From the NCBI RefSeq assembly GCF_014764385.1, contig NZ_CP061714.1, positions 2,232,001 to 2,296,000 of the forward strand: a stretch of DNA of 64,000 nt, written 5' to 3'. This DNA is from Luteimonas sp. MC1825. GTDB taxonomy: Bacteria > Pseudomonadota > Gammaproteobacteria > Xanthomonadales > Xanthomonadaceae. Position 1 is the first letter of the stretch. Every line of letters begins with the position of its first letter. Position numbers and translations under genes: made by a program. Positions 20,734 through 31,038 of this stretch are shown here, one piece after another. The notes under the pieces are model-generated. The model did no database searches. It saw nothing but the letters and a program-made list of their open reading frames with translations, and was not told the origin of the DNA.

Positions 20734-21465
20734 TTACGCGTACGCGTCGTCGCCGAGTTCGGCGTTGGAATACACGGCCTGGACGTCGTCGATGTCCTCC
20801 AGCCAGCGCAGCAGCTTGACCACCTGCTGCGCGGTGTCGCCTTCGACGGCAATGTCGTTGTCGGCGCGCATGGTGATTTCGGCATGGTCGGCGGGGAGCC
20901 CCACGGCAGCCATCGCGTCGCGCACAGCGCCGAAATCCTCGGGCGAGGTGACCACGTCGATCGCGCCATCCTCCGGGTACACCACCACGTCGTCGGCGCC
21001 GGCCTCGATGGCGGCGTTGGTCACCGCGTCCTCGCTGGCACCCGGCGCGTAACGCAGCACGCCCTGCTTGTGGAACATGAAGGCCACCGAGCCGTCGGTG
21101 CCCAGGTTGCCGCCGAACTTGCCGAACGCATGGCGCACGTCGGCCACGGTGCGCACCTTGTTGTCGGTCAGGCAGTCGACGATCACCGCCACGCCGCCGG
21201 GGGCGTAGCCCTCGTAGCGGATCTCTTCATAGTCCACGCCCTCGAGCTCGCCGGTCGCCTTCTTGATGGCGCGCTCGATCACGTCCTTGGTCATGTTCGC
21301 AGCGAGCGCCTTGTCCACGCCGCTGCGCAGGCGCGGATTGCTGCCGAGGTCTCCCCCGCCGGCGCGTGCGGCGACCGAGATCTCGCGGATCAGCTTGGTG
21401 AAGATCTTGCCGCGACGCGCGTCTTCGGCGTTCTTGCGGCCTTCGATGGAGGGGCCTCTGCCCAT
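20734..21465 (-). CDS. yebC: YebC/PmpR-family protein
   Basis: The protein is 243 aa starting [20 protein letters not shown], with the family's [11 protein letters not shown] motif and three alpha/beta domains. The family binds DNA, and members have been linked to translation of proline stretches and to transcriptional control, so its precise role here is open. It commonly precedes ruvC in gammaproteobacteria, as it does here. Confidence 0.96.
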   Translation of the reverse strand: MGRGPSIEGRKNAEDARRGKIFTKLIREISVAARAGGGDLGSNPRLRSGVDKALAANMTKDVIERAIKKATGELEGVDYEEIRYEGYAPGGVAVIVDCLTDNKVRTVADVRHAFGKFGGNLGTDGSVAFMFHKQGVLRYAPGASEDAVTNAAIEAGADDVVVYPEDGAIDVVTSPEDFGAVRDAMAAVGLPADHAEITMRADNDIAVEGDTAQQVVKLLRWLEDIDDVQAVYSNAELGDDAYA

Positions 21466-21539
21466 GCGTATTCCCGTCAACCCTGGTGGCGATAGGGGAT
21501 GGTAACCGCTCCGGCAAATGCACTCCCGCAAGCGGCCGG

Positions 21540-22160
21540 TCAGCGCGCGAAACGCCCGTCGCGCAGGAACCCGATCGCCAGGCGCGCGGCCTCGGCCGAC
21601 ACCAGCAGCCCGCTGTGCGAGGCGTCGATGACCACGTGGTCGGCCAGGCCCGGCAGGCGGGTCTCGGCGACCGCCACGGTGCCGTCGTGCGGCTCGTCGA
21701 AACGCGCCACCAGCGCACCCAGGCCGCGTGGCCGGGAGCCGGCGACCATGCCGACCTCCACGCCTTCCGGCAGGGCGACACAGCCCTGCCGCAGCAGGGC
21801 CGCGCTGCGCCCCAGGTACAGCGCGGTCAGTGCGCGGCGCGACAGCACGCGGGCCGCGCCGCTGCCGCACAGCGGCGTGCCGAGGCAGACCACGCGCGCC
21901 ACCGGCAGCGCGGGCTCGGCCTGCAGCGCCTGCAGGGCCATCAGCCCCCCGAGGCTGTGGCCGACGAGATGCGTCGGCTCGCCGCCGCGCAGCCGCGCGC
22001 GCAGCGCGTCGACCGCGGCATCGGTACTGCCGAAGATGCTCCGGTAGCCGATGATCCCGGTGGTGAAGCCCGCTGTCCGCAGGCGCGCCGCGAAACGCCG
22101 CATCGCCAGCGGCGGCATCCACAGCCCGTGCAGCAGCAGTGCGCGGCGCGCGGCGGCCAT
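21540..22160 (-). CDS. alpha/beta hydrolase, lipase-like
   Basis: The protein is 206 aa from the ATG of [12 protein letters not shown]. It has the HG oxyanion motif near the start, the nucleophile elbow GHSLGG, a possible catalytic Asp in ARFDEPHDG, and a His in IDASHSGLL. This is a complete but small serine-hydrolase core without a lid domain. No signal peptide is seen, so it is probably cytoplasmic. It starts 1 base after the GNAT stop and belongs to the aspS-GNAT-hydrolase-yebC series. Its substrate is unknown. Confidence 0.87.
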   Translation of the reverse strand: MAAARRALLLHGLWMPPLAMRRFAARLRTAGFTTGIIGYRSIFGSTDAAVDALRARLRGGEPTHLVGHSLGGLMALQALQAEPALPVARVVCLGTPLCGSGAARVLSRRALTALYLGRSAALLRQGCVALPEGVEVGMVAGSRPRGLGALVARFDEPHDGTVAVAETRLPGLADHVVIDASHSGLLVSAEAARLAIGFLRDGRFAR

Positions 22161-22161
22161 G

Positions 22162-22689
22162 TCAGCCTGCGCCGGGTGCGGGGCGGCGCAGGATGAACTC
22201 CAGGTCCTGCACGCGCCCCACCGGGAACAGGTATTCGCCCACCGGCTCGTAACCGCGCCGCGCATAGAAGCGCTGCGCGCCGGCATTGCCCGACCACACG
22301 CCGATCCACAGCGTGCGCGGGCCATCGCGCTCCAGCCAGCCCATCGCGGTGTCGAACAGCCGGCCGCCCCAGCCGCCGCGCTGGTGCGACGCCATCAGGT
22401 ACAGGCGCTTGAGTTCGCCATCGCCGGGGGCGACCTCCGGATGCGGCAGGCCGCAGGGGCCGACCGCGGCGTGACCGACGGCTTCACCGTCGTCCTCCAG
22501 CAGCCAGACCGCGTAGTCGGGATGGGACAGGATCAGGTGTTGCTTTGCGACCGCGTAGGCGTCGGCGAGGAACGCCTCGAGATCTTCGGGCGGATACAGG
22601 TGGCCGAAGGTCTCGGTGAACGTGCGCGCCGCGAGCCGCGACAGGGTCGCGGCATCGTCGGGCGTCGCGCGACGGATGGTGACGGTCAC
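22162..22689 (-). CDS. GNAT-family N-acetyltransferase
   Basis: The protein is 175 aa. The GNAT fold is shown by the acetyl-CoA-binding loop (LMASHQRGGWGGRLFDTA) and the C-terminal GNAGAQRFYARRGYEPVGEY motif B. It resembles small-molecule or protein acetyltransferases of unknown target. It lies 25 bases after aspS in the same direction and one base before the hydrolase gene. Confidence 0.9.
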   Translation of the reverse strand: MTVTIRRATPDDAATLSRLAARTFTETFGHLYPPEDLEAFLADAYAVAKQHLILSHPDYAVWLLEDDGEAVGHAAVGPCGLPHPEVAPGDGELKRLYLMASHQRGGWGGRLFDTAMGWLERDGPRTLWIGVWSGNAGAQRFYARRGYEPVGEYLFPVGRVQDLEFILRRPAPGAG

Positions 22690-22714
22690 GCAGCCGCTCC
22701 CGGGCGCGCCGCGA

Positions 22715-24481
22715 TCAGGCCGCAGGCCTCGACCGCACGGCCACGTGCACCTCGGCCAGCTGCGCGTCCGGGATCGGCGAAGGCGCGCCGGTCATCAGGC
22801 ACTGCGCGCCGGTGGTCTTGGGGAACGCGATCACGTCGCGGATCGATTCGCTGCCGGCCATCAACGCGGCGATGCGGTCGATGCCGAAGGCGATGCCACC
22901 GTGCGGCGGCGCGCCGTACTTCAGCGCGTCGAGCAGGAAGCCGAACTTGGCCTCGGCCTCGTCCGCGCCGATGCCGAGCAGTTCGAACACCGCCGACTGC
23001 ATGCCCGAGCGGTGGATTCGGATGGAACCACCGCCGATCTCGTTGCCGTTGAGCACCATGTCGTAGCCGCGGCTGGTCGCGCTGCGCGCATTGGCGCGCA
23101 GCGCGGCCTCGTCGTCGACCGCGGGCGCGGTGAACGGGTGGTGCAGCGCCACGTAGCGCTGCGCCTCGTCGTCGAACTCGAACATCGGGAAGTCGGTGAC
23201 CCACAGCGGCGCCCAGCCCGCGGCGACCAGGTTGAAATCCTTGCCTGCCTTGAGCCGCACCGCGCCCATGAAGTCGCTGACCGTGTTGTATGCACCCGCG
23301 CCGAAGAACACCAGGTCGCCATTGCCGGCCCCCACGTGCTGCAGCAGCGCGGCGAACCCCGCTTCATCGAAGAACTTCGCCACCGGCGAATTGACCGCGC
23401 CGTCGTCGGCGATCTTGGCGTAGGCCAGGCCCTTGGCGCCGTACTTGGCGGCGTGCGCCGCGTAGTCGTCGATCTGCTTGCGGCTGAGCGCCGCGCCACC
23501 GGGAATGCGCAGGGCGCAGACCCGGCCGCCCTCCATGCCGGCAAAGTCGGTGAACACCTTGAACTGCGAGTCCTTCACCAGCGCATCCACGTCCACCAGC
23601 TCCAGCGCGATGCGCAGGTCGGGCTTGTCGGAGCCGTAGCGGCGCATGGCCTCGGCCCAGGTCATGCGCGGGAATTCGCCGAGCTCCACGCCGATCACCT
23701 CGCGGAACACGTCACGCATCATCGCCTCGACGGTGTCCTGCACGATCGCCTCGTCCACCCACGCGAACTCCATGTCCAGCTGGGTGAATTCCAGCTGGCG
23801 GTCGGCGCGCAGCGCCTCGTCACGGAAGCAGCGCGCGATCTGGTAGTACCTGTCGAAGCCGGCCATCATCAGCAGCTGCTTGAACAGCTGCGGCGACTGC
23901 GGCAGCGCGTAGAACTCGCCGGCATGCATGCGCGCCGGCACCAGGAAATCGCGCGCGCCCTCGGGCGTGGCCTTGGTGAGGATCGGCGTCTCGATGTCCT
24001 GGAAATCACGCGCGTCCAGCCAGCGGCGCAGCGCGACCACAAGCTTCGAGCGCGTGCGCATCTTGCGCTGCATCTCCGGCGTGCGCAGGTCCAGGTAACG
24101 GTATTTGAGGCGGATGTCCTCGCCCGGGTTCTCGTGCGCATGGAACGGCAGCGGCTCGGCCTTGTTCAGCACCTCGATCGTGGTCGCGACCACTTCGAGC
24201 TCACCAGTGGCGATCTTGGCGTTGACGCTCTCGCGGCGGCGCACGGTGCCGGTGACGCGCAGGCAGTCCTCGTAGCCCACTTTGGCCGCGGTGGCGATGA
24301 CCTCGGCGTTGCCCGCGGTGGCGGCGTCGGGCTCGGCCACCACCTGCACGATGCCTTCGTGGTCGCGCAAGTCGATGAAGCACAGGCCGCCGAGGTCGCG
24401 GGCCACATCGGCCCAGCCGCAGAGGGTGACGGTCTGGCCGACCAGGGAGGCGTCGATCAGGCCGCAGAAATGGGTACGCAT
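22715..24481 (-). CDS. aspS: aspartate-tRNA ligase
   Basis: The protein is 588 aa, matching the bacterial type. It has an N-terminal OB-fold anticodon-binding domain, a class II catalytic core ([21 protein letters not shown] is motif 2), a GAD insertion domain in the middle, and motif 3 ([13 protein letters not shown]). It charges tRNA-Asp. It is the first gene of the long minus-strand series, and the 130 bases upstream should hold its promoter. Confidence 0.98.
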   Translation of the reverse strand: MRTHFCGLIDASLVGQTVTLCGWADVARDLGGLCFIDLRDHEGIVQVVAEPDAATAGNAEVIATAAKVGYEDCLRVTGTVRRRESVNAKIATGELEVVATTIEVLNKAEPLPFHAHENPGEDIRLKYRYLDLRTPEMQRKMRTRSKLVVALRRWLDARDFQDIETPILTKATPEGARDFLVPARMHAGEFYALPQSPQLFKQLLMMAGFDRYYQIARCFRDEALRADRQLEFTQLDMEFAWVDEAIVQDTVEAMMRDVFREVIGVELGEFPRMTWAEAMRRYGSDKPDLRIALELVDVDALVKDSQFKVFTDFAGMEGGRVCALRIPGGAALSRKQIDDYAAHAAKYGAKGLAYAKIADDGAVNSPVAKFFDEAGFAALLQHVGAGNGDLVFFGAGAYNTVSDFMGAVRLKAGKDFNLVAAGWAPLWVTDFPMFEFDDEAQRYVALHHPFTAPAVDDEAALRANARSATSRGYDMVLNGNEIGGGSIRIHRSGMQSAVFELLGIGADEAEAKFGFLLDALKYGAPPHGGIAFGIDRIAALMAGSESIRDVIAFPKTTGAQCLMTGAPSPIPDAQLAEVHVAVRSRPAA

Positions 24482-24611
24482 GGAAACTCCGGACGCGGGA
24501 AACGGGCCGCCGGACGGCGGAGCCCGCTAGTTTAAAGCGTCCCGTCGCCGATGCCGCCCGATCCGTGATGTCCAGCCCGCGGCTGGCGGCCACGGTGGCC
24601 ATGGCGGCCCG

Positions 24612-24944
24612 TCACGCAGCGGGCTTGGGCTCCGCCTTGGGCGCGGGGCTTGCCGGCGCCGGGGCGGGCTCGCTCTTTGCCGGCGTGGCGGCCGCCGGCT
24701 TTGCCTCGGGCTTGCCCGCGCCCTCGCCGCCTTCGGCCAGGTTGCGCTTCTTGTCGCCATCCTTCTTGAAGTCGGTCTCGTACCAGCCGCTGCCCGCAAG
24801 GCGGAACGAGGGCGCCGTCAGCTGCCGGCGCACCTCGCCCACCGCACCGCACTCCGGACAGGCATCGGGATCCGGATCGGAGAGCTTCTGCAGGCGGTCG
24901 AAATCGTGCTCGCACTGGGCGCAGCGGTAGGCGTAGATCGGCAT
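24612..24944 (-). CDS. FmdB-type zinc-ribbon protein
   Basis: The protein is 110 aa. The N-terminal 45 residues form the FmdB/CxxC zinc ribbon (MPIYAYRCAQC, then CPEC). The rest is a basic stretch and a low-complexity Ala/Pro/Lys tail. The family was first noted near formamidase genes and its function is unknown. In gammaproteobacteria it often sits just upstream of aspS, as here (130 bases). Confidence 0.9.
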   Translation of the reverse strand: MPIYAYRCAQCEHDFDRLQKLSDPDPDACPECGAVGEVRRQLTAPSFRLAGSGWYETDFKKDGDKKRNLAEGGEGAGKPEAKPAAATPAKSEPAPAPASPAPKAEPKPAA

Positions 24945-24987
24945 GGCGGTGGCATTGGCTCGGTGACGTGGGCTGCGGGCATTCTGG

Positions 24988-25030
24988 GGGCGTGGGCGTG
25001 CGAATCAAGGCACAACCCACGCCCACGCCC
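24988..25030 (-). terminator. long GC hairpin, possible terminator or pause site
   Basis: A perfect 13-bp inverted repeat (GGGCGTGGGCGTG / CACGCCCACGCCC) with a 17-base loop lies between the orphan secreted-protein gene and fmdB. It has no T-tract on either strand, so a factor-independent terminator is only a possibility. Confidence 0.4.
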
Positions 25031-25077
25031 ACGGCCACCGGCTGGCCGGCGTGCCCCCGCGAGTTGCCCGGCTTCGG

Positions 25078-27159
25078 TTACCGCGCGCGGGAGACTTTCC
25101 GCTCGGCCACCCGCGGCGGCATCGCATCGATGCCGTCCGCCACGCGGTCGTGGTACGTCGGACGCACGTGGCGCTGGATGATCGGTGCCTCGCCGAACCA
25201 GGCAGTGTTCAAGTACAGCTCGTCGATTCCGTAGATGCGGTTGCCACGCTGCCCCATCGGACGGAAGTAGCGGACCTGCAGCGGGATGCATTCGGTGGCG
25301 CCGACCGCGTATGCCTCGGAACAGGCCGCGACCGGGCCGCCGATGTTTCCGCGGTAGCGGCTCTCGTAAAGCCGGGTATGCGTCTGGCCGCCAATGACGG
25401 TGTCGAACAGCTGCCAGGAGGCGCGGGAGGTCGAGGTCGGGTACTCCGCCCCCTGATAGCGCGTCACCTGCCGGGTAACGCCGTCCGCGTCGCGCACGAA
25501 CGTCGTGTCGGCACGCGGTGACTGCCACGGGTTGGCATTCGCGTTCTGGGTGAACGTGCCGTACTCCCAGCTCCCGAGCACCGACAACGCGTCCAAGGCC
25601 GGGCCGACGCGCGCGTCCATCAGCACCGACGTGCCCACCAGGCTGTGCGCCAGACCATCGGCCGCCTGCGTGCGCGCCAGGTAGAGCACCGGCACGGCCA
25701 TCGACTCACCGCCTTCAAGCCGCCAGTAGGTGACCTCCGTCTGCGGATACCGCAGCTGCAGGGTGCCGCGCGGGCCGAGGTTCCACTCGAATGATCCGCT
25801 GCCAAACCCGCCAATCCGCGGCTGCATGTCCGGGTCCACCTTGGACCCGGTGTCCTGGATGAGTCCGCTGCCATCGGGAAGGAACGTGGTCTGCGCGTAT
25901 TCGCAACCCGAGAGCACGTCCATCGTGCTGACCGGATCCGGCTCCAGGCAGAAGTGCGGCAACGCGCGGCGCCCGGCCACGTCGGCCGGCCAGATGCGCT
26001 GGGACATTCCGTCCAGGCTGAAGGCATGCGCGATCCGAGTGCTGCTCGCGTCAGTCGGCGAGAGATGGGGATAGTCGGGATAGGACACCCGCACGGCCCC
26101 GGTCACCGACCACAGGCTGTAGCGATCCCCGACGAAGTGGCGTCGCCAGGTTTCGTGCACGGTGTCACGCCTTGTCAGCACCTGCACCGTCGGCTGACCC
26201 GGTGCAAGCTGCACGAAGTCGTAGGAGAAGACCGGCGCCGACGCGCGCGGGGTCATGCGCAGCGTTCCGGCATCGAGCGCCGTGACGGTTGCGACCGGAT
26301 CGGTGCCGCTGCGGCCGTGGTATTCGAAGCCGCCATTGCCACGCAGGAGCAGCTGCGCCGCGCTCTGGAGCGTCGCCTCACCGTAGGCAAGGGCTGGCAG
26401 GATCGCCGTCCGGGTTCCCAGCACGGCGAGCGGCAACGGAATTCCCGTCGGCTGCTGGACGAATGCTTCCAGCGACGCGGCAACGTCCGGCTGGGCTGCC
26501 AGGAACGTGCGCAATCCGGCATCGTCCTGCAGCAGCGCGTAGCCGTGCGCATAGCCGGCCGGCAGCGGCGCGGCGCCCGAGGCGAGTGCCTGCAGCACAT
26601 TGCCGCCGACCGCGGCTTCAAGGCCGATCGAACGGATCGCCTGCTGGTGTTCCTGGTCCGAGAGCGGCAGGCGGCCACCCAGTACGCGGCTGACGTGATG
26701 GTGCAGCGAGGTCCCCATCGCGGTGACGCGGACGCGGTCGAGTTCACCCGGCGTCAGGATGGCATCCGCACCTGCGTTGCGCGCCAGGCGCGCGTAACTG
26801 CCCAGGATGGCCGCGTGCTTGCCTTGGTGCGAATCGATTTCGATCGAGACCATGGCTTCGGGGCGACCACCGGGGACTTGCACGGAGAACGCCGGCAGGC
26901 TGACAGGCACTGTGCTGACGGCATTGCCAACGCGCAGCGTCACCATCGCCGGCCCGCTTTCCACGCCCGCTATCGCGACCTGCGCGTCGATGCGCAGGCC
27001 CGTCGCCGCACCGGGCAACCGGAGGCGTGCCGACGGCGTGACCGGCGCCACGGGCGGGACGACGCGTGGCGTCCGCGACGCCGATGCATTCGATGCATCC
27101 CACGCAAAGACACCGCCCGCGACAAGCGCCGCGACGGCGACCGTGAATCCGAGTCTCAT
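25078..27159 (-). CDS. secreted protein of unknown function
   Basis: The protein is 693 aa from an ATG with a GAGGGG ribosome site. A signal peptide (about 1-27, ending in the NASASRT region) points to export. No recognised domain, catalytic motif or membrane segment could be assigned. The sequence reads as a beta-rich protein with many Thr, Ser, Tyr and Trp residues in the second half. Few cysteines are visible: CLEPDP, SGCEY, and a CSEAYAVGATEC pair near the C-terminus, the last possibly disulfide-bonded. A hydrophobic, helical middle (about 170-260) is followed by a segment around 330-560 resembling repeated beta strands. It stands alone between a lipoprotein gene and fmdB. Confidence 0.8.
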   Translation of the reverse strand: MRLGFTVAVAALVAGGVFAWDASNASASRTPRVVPPVAPVTPSARLRLPGAATGLRIDAQVAIAGVESGPAMVTLRVGNAVSTVPVSLPAFSVQVPGGRPEAMVSIEIDSHQGKHAAILGSYARLARNAGADAILTPGELDRVRVTAMGTSLHHHVSRVLGGRLPLSDQEHQQAIRSIGLEAAVGGNVLQALASGAAPLPAGYAHGYALLQDDAGLRTFLAAQPDVAASLEAFVQQPTGIPLPLAVLGTRTAILPALAYGEATLQSAAQLLLRGNGGFEYHGRSGTDPVATVTALDAGTLRMTPRASAPVFSYDFVQLAPGQPTVQVLTRRDTVHETWRRHFVGDRYSLWSVTGAVRVSYPDYPHLSPTDASSTRIAHAFSLDGMSQRIWPADVAGRRALPHFCLEPDPVSTMDVLSGCEYAQTTFLPDGSGLIQDTGSKVDPDMQPRIGGFGSGSFEWNLGPRGTLQLRYPQTEVTYWRLEGGESMAVPVLYLARTQAADGLAHSLVGTSVLMDARVGPALDALSVLGSWEYGTFTQNANANPWQSPRADTTFVRDADGVTRQVTRYQGAEYPTSTSRASWQLFDTVIGGQTHTRLYESRYRGNIGGPVAACSEAYAVGATECIPLQVRYFRPMGQRGNRIYGIDELYLNTAWFGEAPIIQRHVRPTYHDRVADGIDAMPPRVAERKVSRAR

Positions 27160-27236
27160 CTGTTTCCCCTCTTGCTGCCGCCCCCTGCGGCAGCGCGGGA
27201 TGCTACTCAGCCGGCATGCGAACGGCAACCTTCAGG

Positions 27237-27911
27237 TCAGTCGCTGCTGCCCCACGGCGCCGGCGGTTCCGCCACCGGCGTGGTCAAGTCGAACTCGACC
27301 TGGAACATGCGCCCGCCCGGGCGCGAAAGCTCGTACAGGAAGCGCGAGCCCGGCTCCACTTCCATCGCCCAGGTGTTGGTGGTGGAGACATCTGCGCCGG
27401 TGTGGCCGAACAGCGCGATCGACTCCGCGTCCACCGGGAACTCCTGGCGGACGGCGGTGCCGGCGGTGGTGCTTTCGCCGCCGTACATGGTCTGCACGTC
27501 GGAGCTGCCGTCTTCGTGGCGATGGTCGTGCTTCAGGCGCAGGCCGGTGCCGGTGCGGGTGAGCACCCAGGTACGCGAATGGTCGTCGCCGACGTGGAAC
27601 GGCACGCGCAGCTCGCGGGTCGGGTCGTCGCAGCCACGCACGTGCATCACCAGCGCCTTGCCTTCGAACGCATCAGGTTCCGGCGACGCCGGCTCGTTGG
27701 CGACGATGCGCCCCGCGAACGCCTGGCCGCAGTGGCTGGCGAGGGCGGCGAGGAAGGCGTCGGCGGGTGCGGCATCGGTGGCGGGCGCGGCGGTCGCCGG
27801 GGCGGATGTGTTGCCCGCGGCGACGTCGGCCGTCGCCTGCGGAGTGGACGGAGTGCAGGCGGCAACGGCCACCAGCGCGGCGGAAAGTGCGGAGAGTCGG
27901 ATGATCGTCAT
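27237..27911 (-). CDS. lipoprotein of unknown function
   Basis: The protein is 224 aa from MTIIRLSALS. The lipobox (AVAAC) ends at Cys19. An Ala/Thr-rich linker (about 20-50) precedes a compact domain with HDHRHEDGSSD and GGRMFQVEFDL. The residue after Cys is Thr, so sorting to the outer membrane is expected. No family is recognised. A secretory ORF of 693 aa lies 77 bases downstream on the same strand, and the two may be cotranscribed. Confidence 0.82.
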   Translation of the reverse strand: MTIIRLSALSAALVAVAACTPSTPQATADVAAGNTSAPATAAPATDAAPADAFLAALASHCGQAFAGRIVANEPASPEPDAFEGKALVMHVRGCDDPTRELRVPFHVGDDHSRTWVLTRTGTGLRLKHDHRHEDGSSDVQTMYGGESTTAGTAVRQEFPVDAESIALFGHTGADVSTTNTWAMEVEPGSRFLYELSRPGGRMFQVEFDLTTPVAEPPAPWGSSD

Positions 27912-27974
27912 GCCCTCACCGTACCGCCGCGCCCCACCCACGGCAAACGCCGCGGTGCGTCTTGACGGTCCTGC

Positions 27975-29843
<1,869 letters not shown>

Positions 29844-29922
29844 CCGCCATTGTAGCGGCCGCGCCGCTGCAGCCGCGATGCGGTAGTGTCTGCAGCCGGG
29901 AAATTGACGGCGCAGGGCAGTG

Positions 29923-30879
29923 ATGGCGATCTCGATCAATCTCGAAACGGCCGCCTGGGTGCACGCGCGGGTGGTGGCGCAGGCGCCGTTCAGCGAGATC
30001 CACGCGGCACTCGGCCTCCGCGGCTACGACGAATTCCAGATCCGGCGCATCTACGATGCCGCGCTGCGCGACCCGGACGGGTTCAAAGCGGGATTCTCGC
30101 GGCTCAGCCCGAACCAGCCGAAGGTCGCGCACACCCTGCCCAAGGCCGCCGACGCCCGCGCCCAGCGCGCGCAGGCTCTGGCGGAGGTGGCAGCCGGTGC
30201 ACGCGCGGGCGGCGGCTTTTCGCCGGTGGCGCCGATCGCGCTCGCCGCCGGCCACGCGATCCGCTGCGAGCACGGCGACGTGCGCGTGGCCTTCCACAAC
30301 GTGCGCCCCTACGTGGTGCTGTTCAACAACGTGCTTACCCACGCCGAATGCGACCAGCTCATCGCCGAGGCCACGCCGACGCTGGAGCGCGCCAAGGTAG
30401 TCGACTCCGACCGCGGCGGCGCCAAGGTCGACGACCGCCGCACCAGCGAACTGACCATGCTCCTGCGCGGCACCACGCCGCTGCTGGCGAAGGTCGACGC
30501 GCGCATCACCCGCATCACCGGCGTGCCGGTGGCGCAGGGCGAGGACCTGCAAGTGATGCGCTACGGCGTGGGTGCCGAATACACGCCCCACTTCGACTAT
30601 TTCGACCTCGAGCGCCCCGGTCAGGCCCTGCACCTTGCCAACGGCGGACAGCGCATCGCCAGCCTGGTGATCTACCTCAACGACGTGGAGGCCGGTGGCG
30701 AGACCGTGTTCCCGGACGTCGGCCTGTCGGTGGCGCCAGCCAAGGGCAGCGCGGTCTATTTCGCCTATACCGATGCGCAGTCGCGCTGCGACCCGCTCTC
30801 GTTCCATGCCGGCGCACCGGTGCTGCGCGGCGAGAAATGGATCGCCACGCGCTGGATGCGCGAGCGGGAGTTCACCTGA
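29923..30879 (+). CDS. 2-oxoglutarate/Fe(II) prolyl-4-hydroxylase-like oxygenase
   Basis: The protein is 318 aa. A GTG 3 bases upstream is an alternative start. The N-terminal 100 residues are helical and variable. The C-terminal double-stranded beta helix holds the iron ligands His-X-Asp (YTPHFDYFD) and a distal His (SFHAGAPV). A Lys for 2-oxoglutarate follows in GEKWIATRWM. The arrangement matches the prolyl 4-hydroxylase alpha-subunit family. The substrate may be a protein proline or a small molecule. It is divergent from the ABC-F gene by about 80 bases and stands alone. Confidence 0.9.
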   Translation: MAISINLETAAWVHARVVAQAPFSEIHAALGLRGYDEFQIRRIYDAALRDPDGFKAGFSRLSPNQPKVAHTLPKAADARAQRAQALAEVAAGARAGGGFSPVAPIALAAGHAIRCEHGDVRVAFHNVRPYVVLFNNVLTHAECDQLIAEATPTLERAKVVDSDRGGAKVDDRRTSELTMLLRGTTPLLAKVDARITRITGVPVAQGEDLQVMRYGVGAEYTPHFDYFDLERPGQALHLANGGQRIASLVIYLNDVEAGGETVFPDVGLSVAPAKGSAVYFAYTDAQSRCDPLSFHAGAPVLRGEKWIATRWMREREFT

Positions 30880-31038
30880 GCCGGTGTGGGGGCTGCCCGG
30901 TAAGTGCCTGCATCGTTCCACGCCTGGAATGCCCAGGTGACGGATTCGTGAGCATTGACGCGGTCGTTCAGCGGATGTTAAAGCGGAGTTGCAGCTGAAC
31001 ACGCGTGCCCGCCGCCCATCGCCACGAGGTCGCCCGTC

